Assembly: GCF_042477335.2 (NCBI RefSeq)
Contig: NC_091245.1
Span: 113,618,501 to 113,682,500 of the forward strand
From: Ovis canadensis
Lineage: Eukaryota > Chordata > Mammalia > Artiodactyla > Bovidae
Direction: 5' to 3'
DNA length: 64,000 nucleotides
In this document: positions 7,867 through 18,357 of the stretch, one piece after another
How the letters are laid out: each line of letters starts with the position of its first letter
How positions within the stretch are numbered: the stretch's first letter is position 1
Notes under the pieces: model-generated
What the model saw: the letters and a program-made list of their open reading frames with translations, nothing else
Told to the model about the DNA's origin: nothing
The model's database searches: none
Position numbers and translations under genes: made by a program

Positions 7867-8467
7867 CTCTCCGCCTGCCACCTGCCCACGTCCTCGATGG
7901 ACACCCTGCCACCCTTTTCTTAGCCTACGCTTGCTCAGCGCTGCGCCAGAGGCCCCCGGGACCCTGCCCGTCCAGCCCCAGCACGATTCAGGCCACCTCC
8001 GCCGTCCCGCGGGGCAAAGGTTTTGGCCGCAGTGGCAACCTCGCGCCGCTTCCACCACGACGCGCCTGAGGCCTCCCATCCACCAGCCCCCCCCCCCAAC
8101 CCCACCCCCCGCCTCCCTCCCTCCTGAGGGGCTGCGGCTGCTGCCCCTGGTGGTGGCGGTGATGCTCCTGGGCTTGTGCTGGTTCTCCTGCTGTGGGTGG
8201 TGGTGAGGAGGTGGGCTTGGATAGGGCCGGCGGCGGTAGGGGTGGGGGTAGGGCTGGGGGTAGGGGCGTGGGCTGTGGCGGTCGCCAGCTGGGGGCCAGC
8301 AGCGGCAGGGGCGGTGGCCACAGCCGAAGGTGAGCGAGGGGGATCTGCCTCTGGGAGTGGGGGCCGTGGCCACGGACCGCCTGCCTTGTCGTGTCTCTCA
8401 TGCCAGCCACCTCTCTGGGCGGCTTGGCCAGTGCGTGCCAGGTCCCGGGCTGGCTGTGACTCCCGTG
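7867..8467. other. Spacer downstream of tRNA-Glu-CTC
   Basis: It holds the back-up TTTT at 7915-7918, a C homopolymer near 8088 whose length varies between units, and the quadruplex motif at 8239-8266. No gene recognised. Confidence 0.6.
8239..8266 (+). other. Strong G-quadruplex motif downstream of tRNA-Glu
   Basis: Five G runs of 3-5 with loops of 1-2 nt: GGGG-T-GGGGG-TA-GGG-CT-GGGGG-TA-GGGG. Short loops predict a stable quadruplex on the plus strand, 385 bp past Glu-CTC. Conserved in every complete unit: 16677-16704, 25136-25163, 33599-33626, 42053-42080, 50509-50536, 58965-58992. Confidence 0.7.
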
Positions 8468-8705
8468 TGCCGCTGGCGACTCCAAGAGGGTTCTGGTCTT
8501 GAGTGGGCTCTGGGAGGCGGACCACGGCGCCCGGGAGGCATGGGTAGCAGTTCAGTCGCCCGGGGGCAGCGATGCCTGCCAGGGAGGACAACCCGACCAT
8601 CGTGCTGTTTCCCTTGCCTGACCACAGCTCTCAATCCTACTGGACTGAGGCAAGATTTACCCAGGCCTCCCTCCCCCACTCGTAACCAAAGGTGGGCACT
8701 CGGGT

Positions 8706-8706
<1 letters not shown>

Positions 8707-8736
<30 letters not shown>
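8707..8736. repeat. CA microsatellite, U2, 15 repeats
   Basis: Uninterrupted (CA)15. Confidence 0.97.
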
Positions 8737-8739
<3 letters not shown>

Positions 8740-9919
8740 CGCCCTCCAAACTGTCTATCCAGGATCCACTCCATCCCTCTCCCCACCCTGTCACCGTCTT
8801 CCCCTAGGAACTCTGCGCGAGGGTGATCCTCCAGCACAGTCTCCTCTTGGCCCCGTCTCGGCTGGTCTATCCCCAAAGGGTTTCACGTCTGTTCAAGGAC
8901 TGTGTCCTTCGGAGGGGAAGTGGACGGCAGACGAAAGGCACCAACGTGCGGCGAGGGCGGCACACTCGGGTGCGATGGCACAAAGGCGAGTGCCCTGTGG
9001 GAAAGGAGCCCCCGTGGCCCGACGTGTGCTTGCCGTCGCCAAAGGAGGTTTCCTCGAGGCCCCTGCCGGGGCTGTGGGCGTCAGAGTGCATGGGGGAGAG
9101 TATCGGAGGAAGGTGCTTGGGGCCATGGCTGGTGGGCGCCCCACGTGGATCAGGGACCCGGGCAGGGCGATCGCGAGCAGAGGGCGCGGCGGCGAGCAGG
9201 GAGCTGGGAGGCAGGCCCCGGGGTGCTTGGTCGGGGCGTCTGCATGGACGGCCGGCGGGAAGGGGCGGCGTGGGGCTCTCGGGGACCTGGCCGAAAGATC
9301 GGCAGGCCACTCGAGCAGGGCCTCTACAGAAGCATGGGCGCGGCGGCGAAGCCGTGCCAGGCACATGTGAGAGGCTGGGACGGATCTGCGGTAGGTAGGG
9401 GTGGGCGTGGGGGTTGGGCTGGGGCTGCGGAGCCAGAGGGAGGCCCGCACTGGTGAACGCCAGGGCAGGGCAGGCCAGGGCAGGACGTGTGAGGGATAGC
9501 CCGAGCTCCAGGGGGATGTTGGGTGGGGAGGTGGGGCCGAGCCTGGAGTCTGGCGGGAAAGGCAGAGGGCAGGCCGTGACAGTGACGGGGCTGTGGCGTG
9601 AGGAAGATGGCGGGTGAGCACTCCATTTGGGTCGGGTGGCGGGTGAGCGGGGGCGAGCCACACTGGTGCTCGGTGCCACAGGCTGCTCAGGCTCGGCGGC
9701 GGGCTGTGGCTCTGGGCGGAGGCTAGGACGCAGGCAAGCGAAGGACAGAAACGGAGCGCCAGCGCCAGCTGGGGGCCAGACCCGGTCCGAGATGGGTGGG
9801 CCCACCGTACCGCCCCAGAGACCAAAGTCACCACCCATCGGGAGGGAGTGTCCAGTGTCGGGGGTGACACTGCTGGGGCCTCAGGGTGGGATGGGGCGGG
9901 GGTGGCTGGCAGCGCAGGT

Positions 9920-11982
9920 GGCTGTGATTTCATGAGGGCCAAGGAGAGCTCCCATGTGACCGGGCACAGTCAGCCCTCCAGGGTACACGCCCGCAGAGGG
10001 CAAACCTCGGGGAGGTCTGAGGGTCCGGACACCGCCACCGCCTCGGCAGCACCGCCTGCCAGGGCCCGTACACGGAGCAAACCCCAGCGCCCAGCCACAC
10101 ACGGCGGGCCCAAGAAGGGGTGGCATCGATGCAGCATGGCGCCATCACTCAGGCATCAGAAACACGTCAAGAATTGCCAGTTGTCACAAGCAATGATGCA
10201 GCTGGAGACTCTTACACTCGGCGGAGAATGTCAGACCGCGTTGGACCGAGGCATGTGGAGCATGGAAAATAATACAAAACGAAGCTATTTGCCAGGAGAA
10301 ACCGACTCACGCAGAAACCCACCTTAGGGTAACGCAAGCGGAAAGGCAGCGCTGGAGGGATGACTGGGGAGCTGCAACGCACAGATTAAGCGCCAAGGTT
10401 ATCCAGTTCAACACAGGGAATCAGCGTCAGTGCCCTGGAGTAACCTCAAGTGGAAAAGAATCTGAAACCATATATGACACTCGAGATCTGCACAAGCAAA
10501 ACAGGATCACACTGCGGTCCACCGGAAACCAGCACAATATTGGGAATCCACTGTACTTCCGCAACAACCGTGACTACGACGTCGGAGTAAGCTTTCAAAA
10601 GAAAACTAACTCAGCAGGCAATGAAGTCAGCGGAAAACAGGTGAGCTATGCCAACCCCACCCTGGGTACATATCCACGAAAGGCGCAGCTCTTCATTCGG
10701 AAAGACACATGCAACCCCCACAGTCACAGCAGCACCGTTTGCCATAGCCGAGACGTGGAGAAAACCCTAGTGCCCATCCCCAAAGGCTCAGCCACCAAGA
10801 TGCAGTATCAGAGAAAGGGAGAGAATGGGATGTCACCGAGCCGTCCACAAGAGGCAGATAGTGTCACTGGCAGCAACGGCGGCTGGAGCTGCAGAATATT
10901 ATCCTTGGTGAGGGAAGTCAAACAGACAAGGTCACGGATGGGTGGACTCTAAAGTGTTGTACAAATGAATCCCTGGGCCAACCAGCCACAGACTCTCAGA
11001 CACAGGAAAGCCGCTTGGGGCTTCCCAAGGGCGCAGTCAGGGACCGAGGGATGATTGAGGAGCCGGGCTCAACGGATCAACCGTACCAGTACTGCGTAGG
11101 AAGGGGAGGAGGAACAAGGACACGCGGGATACCGCAGGGAATGAGATCCCATATGCTGTCATCACCCGCAATGGAAACGAGCTGAACACATGAGCCCCCC
11201 CCCACCCACCCACAGACAGGACTGAACCCCAACGCTGTACAGCGGAAACGCACACCAGGTTGTAGATCAACTACGCTTCCAGGACAAGTGCTACTCCGTC
11301 GAAGTCAGTCAGTCGAGGATCAGTCCAGCAATAGGAAAAAGAAGAGCTTCCATTATGATCCAGGAAAGCCAACCCTGGGCACGCGTCGGGAAAAGACGAC
11401 AAATACCCCTAATGGGGAGAGATGCAGGCATCCCCCAGGGTCACCGCAGCCCTCTGTGCCGGAGCCGAGACCCGCGGGAAACGCCCAAGTGCCCGTCGGC
11501 ACGTGGCCGGCACAAGAAGGTGAGGGATATCTGTACCGTGGAATATGACGCAGCCCTCAAGAAGGAGCCGCCATCGCCATGGGCCGCAAGGTCAGACGGA
11601 CCCACAGAAGGGTCCGCTCAGTGAAGTGAGTCGCTTGGATCGGGAGAAAGCTCTGTGGACTCTTAACGACGAATACAGACGAATCTATGCGCAAAGGGGA
11701 AAGCGACCTGGAGACCCCGAAAACGTACATAGGGCTACCCAAGGGGAAAGGCAGGGAGGGACGAAGTTGAAGTCGGATCAAGAGATAGGAAAGACTGTGC
11801 TTACAGTAGAAGAGCAACAGAGCTTTCCTCTGTAGCAGGAGAAGTGTATCTGTATCTCGCCTTCACCTACACTGGAAGACCACCTGGCAAAGAACAGGGG
11901 ACTGAATCACTTTGCCGGGCACCTGAGACTCACCCAGGAATGTGAATCCGTTCTACTTGTGTTCGAAGAAGCAGAAAAAGGA
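9920..11982 (+). mobile_element. Compound L1 3'-end block (A+B+C), U2
   Basis: Same three fragments as U1. Fragment A lacks a net 23 bp at about 10386, a deletion seen in no other unit. Confidence 0.82.
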
Positions 11983-12854
11983 GCAGGCCGTGGCTTGAAG
12001 CGGGGGGTGGGGGGAGGCAGGCCAGTGGGACAGATGCAAAGGCAGGTTCCTTGGCAAGAGTGGGATTTGGAACGGCTCAGGGAGGAACGGGGCGTGGGGG
12101 GCGGGGTGTGTGGAGATGGGGGAGGCGGGGAGCTGGGGGTGGGATGGGTGCATGTGGGGGAGTAGGGGGACGGTGAGGCTGCAGGCTGAGGTGGGGGTGC
12201 TCTTGGGGCAGGGCTGATGCTGAGGTGAGGCGCGCAAGAGGGTTTCAGGGGGAAGGGGTGGTGTTTGAGGCGGTGAGGGCGTTGCTGTTGGAAACCTATT
12301 TCTGCCGAGGCCAGGCCCGAGGGCGAGGGCCGGCAGCTGGTGGACTTCTTTGGAACTCGTCCTGCAAGACGTGGTCCAGGGACCCTGCAGGCAAAAGGGA
12401 GGTATGCTTGCCAGATGTGGCAGCTCCCTTGCTCCTGGCTGTGCAAACGTAGTGTGATTGATTTCTCTCGGAGTGTGGGGAGAGTGAGGCAGGGAGCTTG
12501 GAGACGGACGTTGTGAAAGATGAAGTGTGGTGCGGGCGGCTGCCAGCGGTGGGGTATTCCTGCCAGTGCAGTCCCCGAGCCCTCGGCTGGGTCCGGGTGA
12601 GGACGCGAGCAAACACAAGAAAGGTGCCTGGACGCACGGGCGGCTGAGCCCGCAGGGTTTGGGGCCACGAAGGCTTGGCAGCAGGGCCTTTTGTGGGTGA
12701 GGTGGGGAGGGGTCCTGGGCGTCTGTGTGGGAGAGGCAGCGGGCGGCAGGTAGCCAGCCAGCGTTTGCAGGAGCGCTGCCTCGAGCGCGTTTCAGCGGGC
12801 AGACCTAGTTGGGCTCTGGGGCCGCACCGTGGGACCAAAAGGGGACGCTGGGGC

Positions 12855-12925
12855 TGCATGGGGCGGGAATCGAACCCGGGCCTCCCGCGTGGCAGGCGAG
12901 AATTCTACCACTGAACCACCCATGC
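12855..12925 (-). tRNA. tRNA-Gly (GCC), U2, G65C variant
   Basis: As the U1 copy except for C instead of G at position 65 (plus-strand G at 12863). The change leaves a C49-C65 mismatch at the base of the T stem. A and B boxes are untouched, so transcription should be normal; folding or stability may be reduced. Confidence 0.95.
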
Positions 12926-14418
12926 ACCGGTGGCCAGCGCCGCCCGTCGCTGCCCCTCAGGCGCTGGCCGCCACCCGCCCGCCGCTGCTCACTGCTCGCC
13001 CGTGGGCATCTTTCTGCCCCGTTGCAGCGGGAGACGACGGGCAGGCGACCTGTAAGACAGGATCCGGGCACGTGCAGGACCCCGGGGCGCGCCGCTCTCG
13101 GAGGGAGCCCGGGGCGACGGGACGCGGGCCCATGCGGCCCGTCCCGCGCCTTCTGCGCCGACCACGGCCGCCGCGACCCTGTCGGTGTCGCGTGAGGGCG
13201 CCGGGAGCCGACGCCGTCTGCCCGGCGCCGGGATCCCTGTCAGGTGCAGGCGCTGCGTGGTCGCTGCGGCCGCGCGCAGACGTGCCTCTCAGCGACCGCC
13301 GGGTCCCGACCCAAAGTCCCTCTGGCGGGCTGGCTTTCCGGCCGTGCCGGGGTGGGGCGTGCGAGAGCGGGCGGGGGAAGGGACGCCGGGCTCGGTCTGT
13401 GCGGGAAGCGCGAGCGCGGGAGGGCGACGCCTCCGAGCGCCTCCGCCACCGCCCCCTACCCGCCCTCCCCCCGCCATCCCATCCTTAGACCCGCGCTCAG
13501 GCCCAGGGACCCAAAGGCGTGTGAGCCTGGCTCCTGCGCTCTGGCCGACCGCGCTCCCGGGGTCCGGCTCTGACGGGGTGGTGGTGGTGAGCAGGGGCCC
13601 TTTGGCAGCGCGGCTCCTGGCTCGGGGACTGCGGGCTGAGAGGCAGGGAGCGCGCCAGGGCGGGCTTGGCTCCGGCCGGGGCAGCGGCTTCCCACGGGAA
13701 CGGGCGCCGTGGCGCCGAGGTCGGGGGCGCGGGCCGGGCGCCGGGGGGTGGGCTGGACGGGCACGCAGGGCTTCCGCTCCCTCCCCAGCGGAGCACCCTT
13801 CCCGGGACGGACTCGTGCAAGGAAGGCCGGTGTGCGCTGGCCAGCAGGAAGGCTGGATGGCACGCGTCCAGGGCGGGCGGCAGGCAGGTTGCGGCCCGGC
13901 CAAGAACGCACGGCGGAGAAGGGTCGAGGGCACGCGGCAGCCCCTTGGCGGGCAAGGCGGGGGCTCGGCCGCCTCGCTGTGGCTGGGGAGCGCAGGCGGG
14001 CCGGCGGGGCGGGCGCGGAGGACGGGGTGCCGGCCTGGCGGGAGAGCTGGCGGGGGCAGCCGTGGAAGCAAGGCTGCGAGGGCGAGTAGGCCGTTCCCCG
14101 GGCAGAAGTCGGAGCGCCGGCGAAGGGAGGAGGGCTTGCCACCCGCCGCGGGGCTGCGTGCTTCGGCGCGGCCGGGGGCGGGGCGCGGCGGGGCTGTGGG
14201 AGTGGAAGTGGGAGGGTGGGCGAGTGTGGGCCAGGGGGAGGCAGGGAGGCAGGAAAAGCAGCAGCTGCAGCTGCAGCCAGCTGGCGAGGAAAGATGCGCT
14301 GAGAAGGACTGAAGGTGCCTTCTGTGGGGGTGCAGGTGGCGGCGGGAGGGCGTGTGTGGAGAAAGGCAGTGGCGCGCGGAGGACGGGTGCGTTTGTCCGG
14401 CGGGCCAAAAGGCTGGCT

Positions 14419-14501
14419 TGTCAGGAGTGGGATTCGAACCCACGCCTCCAGGGGAGACTGCGACCTGAACGCAGCGCCTTAGACCGCTCGGCCATCCTGA
14501 C
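14419..14501 (-). tRNA. tRNA-Leu (CAG), U2
   Basis: Same sequence as the U1 gene; terminator TTTT at 14407-14410. Confidence 0.98.
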
Positions 14502-15060
14502 GGCGGGCCTGGCTGGGCGCGTGGCCGCTCGCCTGGCTGGGACCCGACGCGGCGCGAGCACCGGCGCCCTTGGCGGGCCGCGGGCGGCGCCACGCCAGGC
14601 AGGCAGGCAGGCAGGCAGGCAGGCGGGCGGGCGTCCGGAGTGGGGGTCGACGGAGCCGGCGCGCGGCGGCCGGCCGAGGCGCCGGGCTCCGCCGCCGCTC
14701 GCGCCGCGGACCCAGAGGGCCCTGGGCGGGCCGGCCCCTCCCCACCCGCGCCTGTCCTGGCCCGACGCCGGCCGGCGCGCGCCCACCGTGTCGTCGCAGC
14801 CCCGCTTGCCTTCTCGCGCCCCCTTCTCCCGGCGGAACGCCCGCGTTGGAGGCAAGAGGCGGCGCGCTGGGGAGGGTCCAGTGCCCCGGGGGTCCGGGTC
14901 CCTGTCGGGGTGGCGGGCTGCCGCTGTGACCGAGGCGGTTGGTCTGGTGCGCGGTTGGGTCGGGACCCGTGGTGGCCGGCGGCCCGTGCTGGGCAAGGGG
15001 AGGCGTGGGCAGGCAGCCCGAGAGCCCGAGGGCGGCCGGGCGGCAGGACGGTCGCCGCCG

Positions 15061-15132
15061 TCCTCGTTAGTATAGTGGTGAGTATCCCCGCCTGTCACGC
15101 GGGAGACCGGGGTTCGATTCCCCGACGGGGAG
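15061..15132 (+). tRNA. tRNA-Asp (GTC), U2
   Basis: Same sequence as U1; terminator TTTTT at 15144-15148. Confidence 0.98.
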
Positions 15133-15870
15133 GCAACACACCCTTTTTGGTGGCCGCGGTCGCTCTCTGTCCTGCCGCCAGGCCCCGGAGGGCCCTTCGC
15201 CTCCTCCCGACGTCTTTGGGCGAGGCGCCAGGGCGCCGCCGACGGCGGTGCCCGGCCTAGCTCCCGGCGACCCCCTCTGCCCGTGCAGCGCTCCAGCCTG
15301 AGCCCTTTGTCGTCGGCGGGCGCACGGTCGCCACGGCGGAGCGAGGGCCTCCTTGGCGACCCCACGGCCTTGCCCGACCATAGCCGGATCTGGCGGCCGG
15401 CCGGCCGCCCGCCCACGCGCCGACCCCCAGTGGCTGCCTGAGTGGGCTCGTAGGCTCGCGACGGCCCCGCCGCGTGCAGGCAGGTGGGTCCCGTGTCCCC
15501 TTGTCGTGGGAAGTGGCCTCGCCCAGCGCCCGGTGGAGTAGCGCTTTGGCCAGCTGGGTGCTGGAAGCTGCGTGCCCCGCGTTGCCCGCCGGGGGTGAGG
15601 GCGGGGAGGCGTTGGCGGGCCGCGGCGGGGAGCGAAGGGCCGGAGGGCCGCAAGGCCGCGGGGGCGCCGCCCTGGGGCGGTGCGGCCGGTGGATTCCCGG
15701 CGACCGCGTGGCGCTGGCGCGCTCGGGGCGCCGCGTGGCTGCTGGGAGCGCCGGCGGCGGCGGCGCAAGCCTCCGGCTGACGGGGCGTCGGGGCAGGGAT
15801 GCGGAGGCGGCGGCGAGAGTATGCTGGGGCGAGCCCGGGGCCGGCGTCTGGCGGCCGCCCGGGCTGTGGA

Positions 15871-15942
15871 GCGTTGGTGGTATAGTGGTGAGCATAGCTG
15901 CCTTCCAAGCAGTTGACCCGGGTTCGATTCCCGGCCAACGCA
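15871..15942 (+). tRNA. tRNA-Gly (TCC), U2
   Basis: Same sequence as U1; terminator TTTT at 15954-15957. Confidence 0.98.
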
Positions 15943-16220
15943 GCGGGCCGACCTTTTGCTGAGTTCCAGCGCTCTCCCGGCAGGGGCGTTCGGGGGACAG
16001 AGAGGTGGGAGCAGGGAGCCAGCCCGCTGGCCGGCGGCTTTTGGCGTGTGTGCGAGAAGCCGGCGGCGCGCGCGGTGTTTTGAGGGTGCTGAAAGCAAGA
16101 CGGCACGGCAGGGCAGGCGGCTGGACTTGCAAAGGCCGGGTGTGGGCAGCAAGGTGGCACGGGCGGGTGGCATGGAGGCGCGGGGCTCACCAGGAGCAGG
16201 CGAGGGCTGAACCCCGACGC

Positions 16221-16292
16221 TCCCTGGTGGTCTAGTGGTTAGGATTCGGCGCTCTCACCGCCGCGGCCCGGGATCGATTCCCGGTCAGGGAA
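16221..16292 (+). tRNA. tRNA-Glu (CTC), U2, T54A variant
   Basis: As U1 except A replaces T at the first T-loop position (base 16273, tRNA position 54). T54 normally forms a reverse-Hoogsteen pair with A58 that holds the T loop, so a stable elongator tRNA is doubtful. The B-box core tolerates A or T at this site, so it could still bind TFIIIC and be transcribed. Possibly a decaying copy. Confidence 0.92.
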
Positions 16293-17143
16293 GCCTTTCT
16301 TCTTCCTCTCCGCCTGCCACCTGCCCACGTCCTCGCTGGACACCCTGCCACCCTTTTCTTAGCCTACGCTTGCTCAGCGCTGCGCCAGAGGCCCCCGGGA
16401 CCCTGCCCGTCCAGCCCCAGCACGATTCAGGCCACCTCCGCCGTCCCGCGGGGCAAAGGTTTTGGCCGCAGTGGCAACCTCGCGCCGCTTCCACCACGAC
16501 GCGCCTGAGGCCTCCCATCCACCAGCCCCCCCCCCAACCCCACCCCACGCCTCCCTCCCTCCTGAGGGGCTGCGGCTGCTGCCCCTGGTGGTGGCGGTGA
16601 TGCTCCTGGGCTTGTGCTGGTTCTCCTGCTGTGGGTGGTGGTGAGGAGGTGGGCTTGGATAGGGCCGGCGGCGGTAGGGGTGGGGGTAGGGCTGGGGGTA
16701 GGGGCGTGGGCTGTGGCGGTCGCCAGCTGGGGGCCAGCAGCGGCAGGGGCGGTGGCCACAGCCGAAGGTGAGCGAGGGGGATCTGCCTCTGGGAGTGGGG
16801 GCCGTGGCCACGGACCGCCTGCCTTGTCGTGTCTCTCATGCCAGCCACCTCTCTGGGCGGCTTGGCCAGTGCGTGCCAGGTCCCGGGCTGGCTGTGACTC
16901 CCGTGTGCCGCTGGCGACTCCAAGAGGGTTCTGGTCTTGAGTGGGCTCTGGGAGGCGGACCACGGCGCCCGGGAGGCATGGGTAGCAGTTCAGTCGCCCG
17001 GGGGCAGCGATGCCTGCCAGGGAGGACAACCCGACCATCGTGCTGTTTCCCTTGCCTGACCACAGCTCTCAATCCTACTGGACTGAGGCAAGATTTACCC
17101 AGGCCTCCCTCCCCCACTCGTAACCAAAGGTGGGCACTCGGGT

Positions 17144-17144
<1 letters not shown>

Positions 17145-17174
<30 letters not shown>
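17145..17174. repeat. CA microsatellite, U3, 15 repeats
   Basis: Uninterrupted (CA)15. Confidence 0.97.
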
Positions 17175-17177
<3 letters not shown>

Positions 17178-18357
17178 CGCCCTCCAAACTGTCTATCCAG
17201 GATCCACTCCATCCCTCTCCCCACCCTGTCACCGTCTTCCCCTAGGAACTCTGCGCGAGGGTGATCCTCCAGCACAGTCTCCTCTTGGCCCCGTCTCGGC
17301 TGGTCTATCCCCAAAGGGTTTCACGTCTGTTCAAGGACTGTGTCCTTCGGAGGGGAAGTGGACGGCAGACGAAAGGCACCAACGTGCGGTGAGGGCGGCA
17401 CACTCGGGTGCGATGGCACAAAGGCGAGTGCCCTGTGGGAAAGGAGCCCCCGTGGCCCGACGTGTGCTTGCCGTCGCCAAAGGAGGTTTCCTCGAGGCCC
17501 CTGCCGGGGCTGTGGGCGTCAGAGTGCATGGGGGAGAGTATCGGAGGAAGGTGCTTGGGGCCATGGCTGGTGGGCGCCCCACGTGGATCAGGGACCCGGG
17601 CAGGGCGATCGCGAGCAGAGGGCGCGGCGGCGAGCAGGGAGCTGGGAGGCAGGCCCCGGGGTGCTTGGTCGGGGCGTCTGCATGGACGGCCGGCGGGAAG
17701 GGGCGGCGTGGGGCTCTCGGGGACCTGGCCGAAAGATCGGCAGGCCACTCGAGCAGGGCCTCTACAGAAGCATGGGCGCGGCGGCGAAGCCGTGCCAGGC
17801 ACATGTGAGAGGCTGGGACGGATCTGCGGTAGGTAGGGGTGGGCGTGGGGGTTGGGCTGGGGCTGCGGAGCCAGAGGGAGGCCCGCACTGGTGAACGCCA
17901 GGGCAGGGCAGGCCAGGGCAGGACGTGTGAGGGATAGCCCGAGCTCCAGGGGGATGTTGGGTGGGGAGGTGGGGCCGAGCCTGGAGTCTGGCGGGAAAGG
18001 CAGAGGGCAGGCCGTGACAGTGACGGGGCTGTGGCGTGAGGAAGATGGCGGGTGAGCACTCCATTTGGGTCGGGTGGCGGGTGAGCGGGGGCGAGCCACA
18101 CTGGTGCTCGGTGCCACAGGCTGCTCAGGCTCGGCGGCGGGCTGTGGCTCTGGGCGGAGGCTAGGACGCAGGCAAGCGAAGGACAGAAACGGAGCGCCAG
18201 CGCCAGCTGGGGGCCAGACCCGGTCCGAGATGGGTGGGCCCACCGTACCGCCCCAGAGACCAAAGTCACCACCCATCGGGAGGGAGTGTCCAGTGTCGGG
18301 GGTGACACTGCTGGGGCCTCAGGGTGGGATGGGGCGGGGGTGGCTGGCAGCGCAGGT

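Larger units (their letters stand above)
1..8467 (+). repeat. Array unit U1 (8467 bp)
   Basis: Complete unit with 16 CA and 7 CAGG repeats. Its Gly-GCC and Glu-CTC genes have the canonical sequence. It differs from the other units at a cluster of seven private sites (4584, 4587, 4650, 4671, 4679, 4799, 5107), and also near 2461 and 2717. Confidence 0.95.
8468..16905 (+). repeat. Array unit U2 (8438 bp)
   Basis: Complete unit and the shortest, because of a private 23-bp net deletion near 10386 inside the first L1 fragment. It has 15 CA and 7 CAGG repeats. Gly-GCC carries C65 and Glu-CTC carries A54. It lacks one GTC triplet near 15503, as do U5-U7. Confidence 0.95.
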
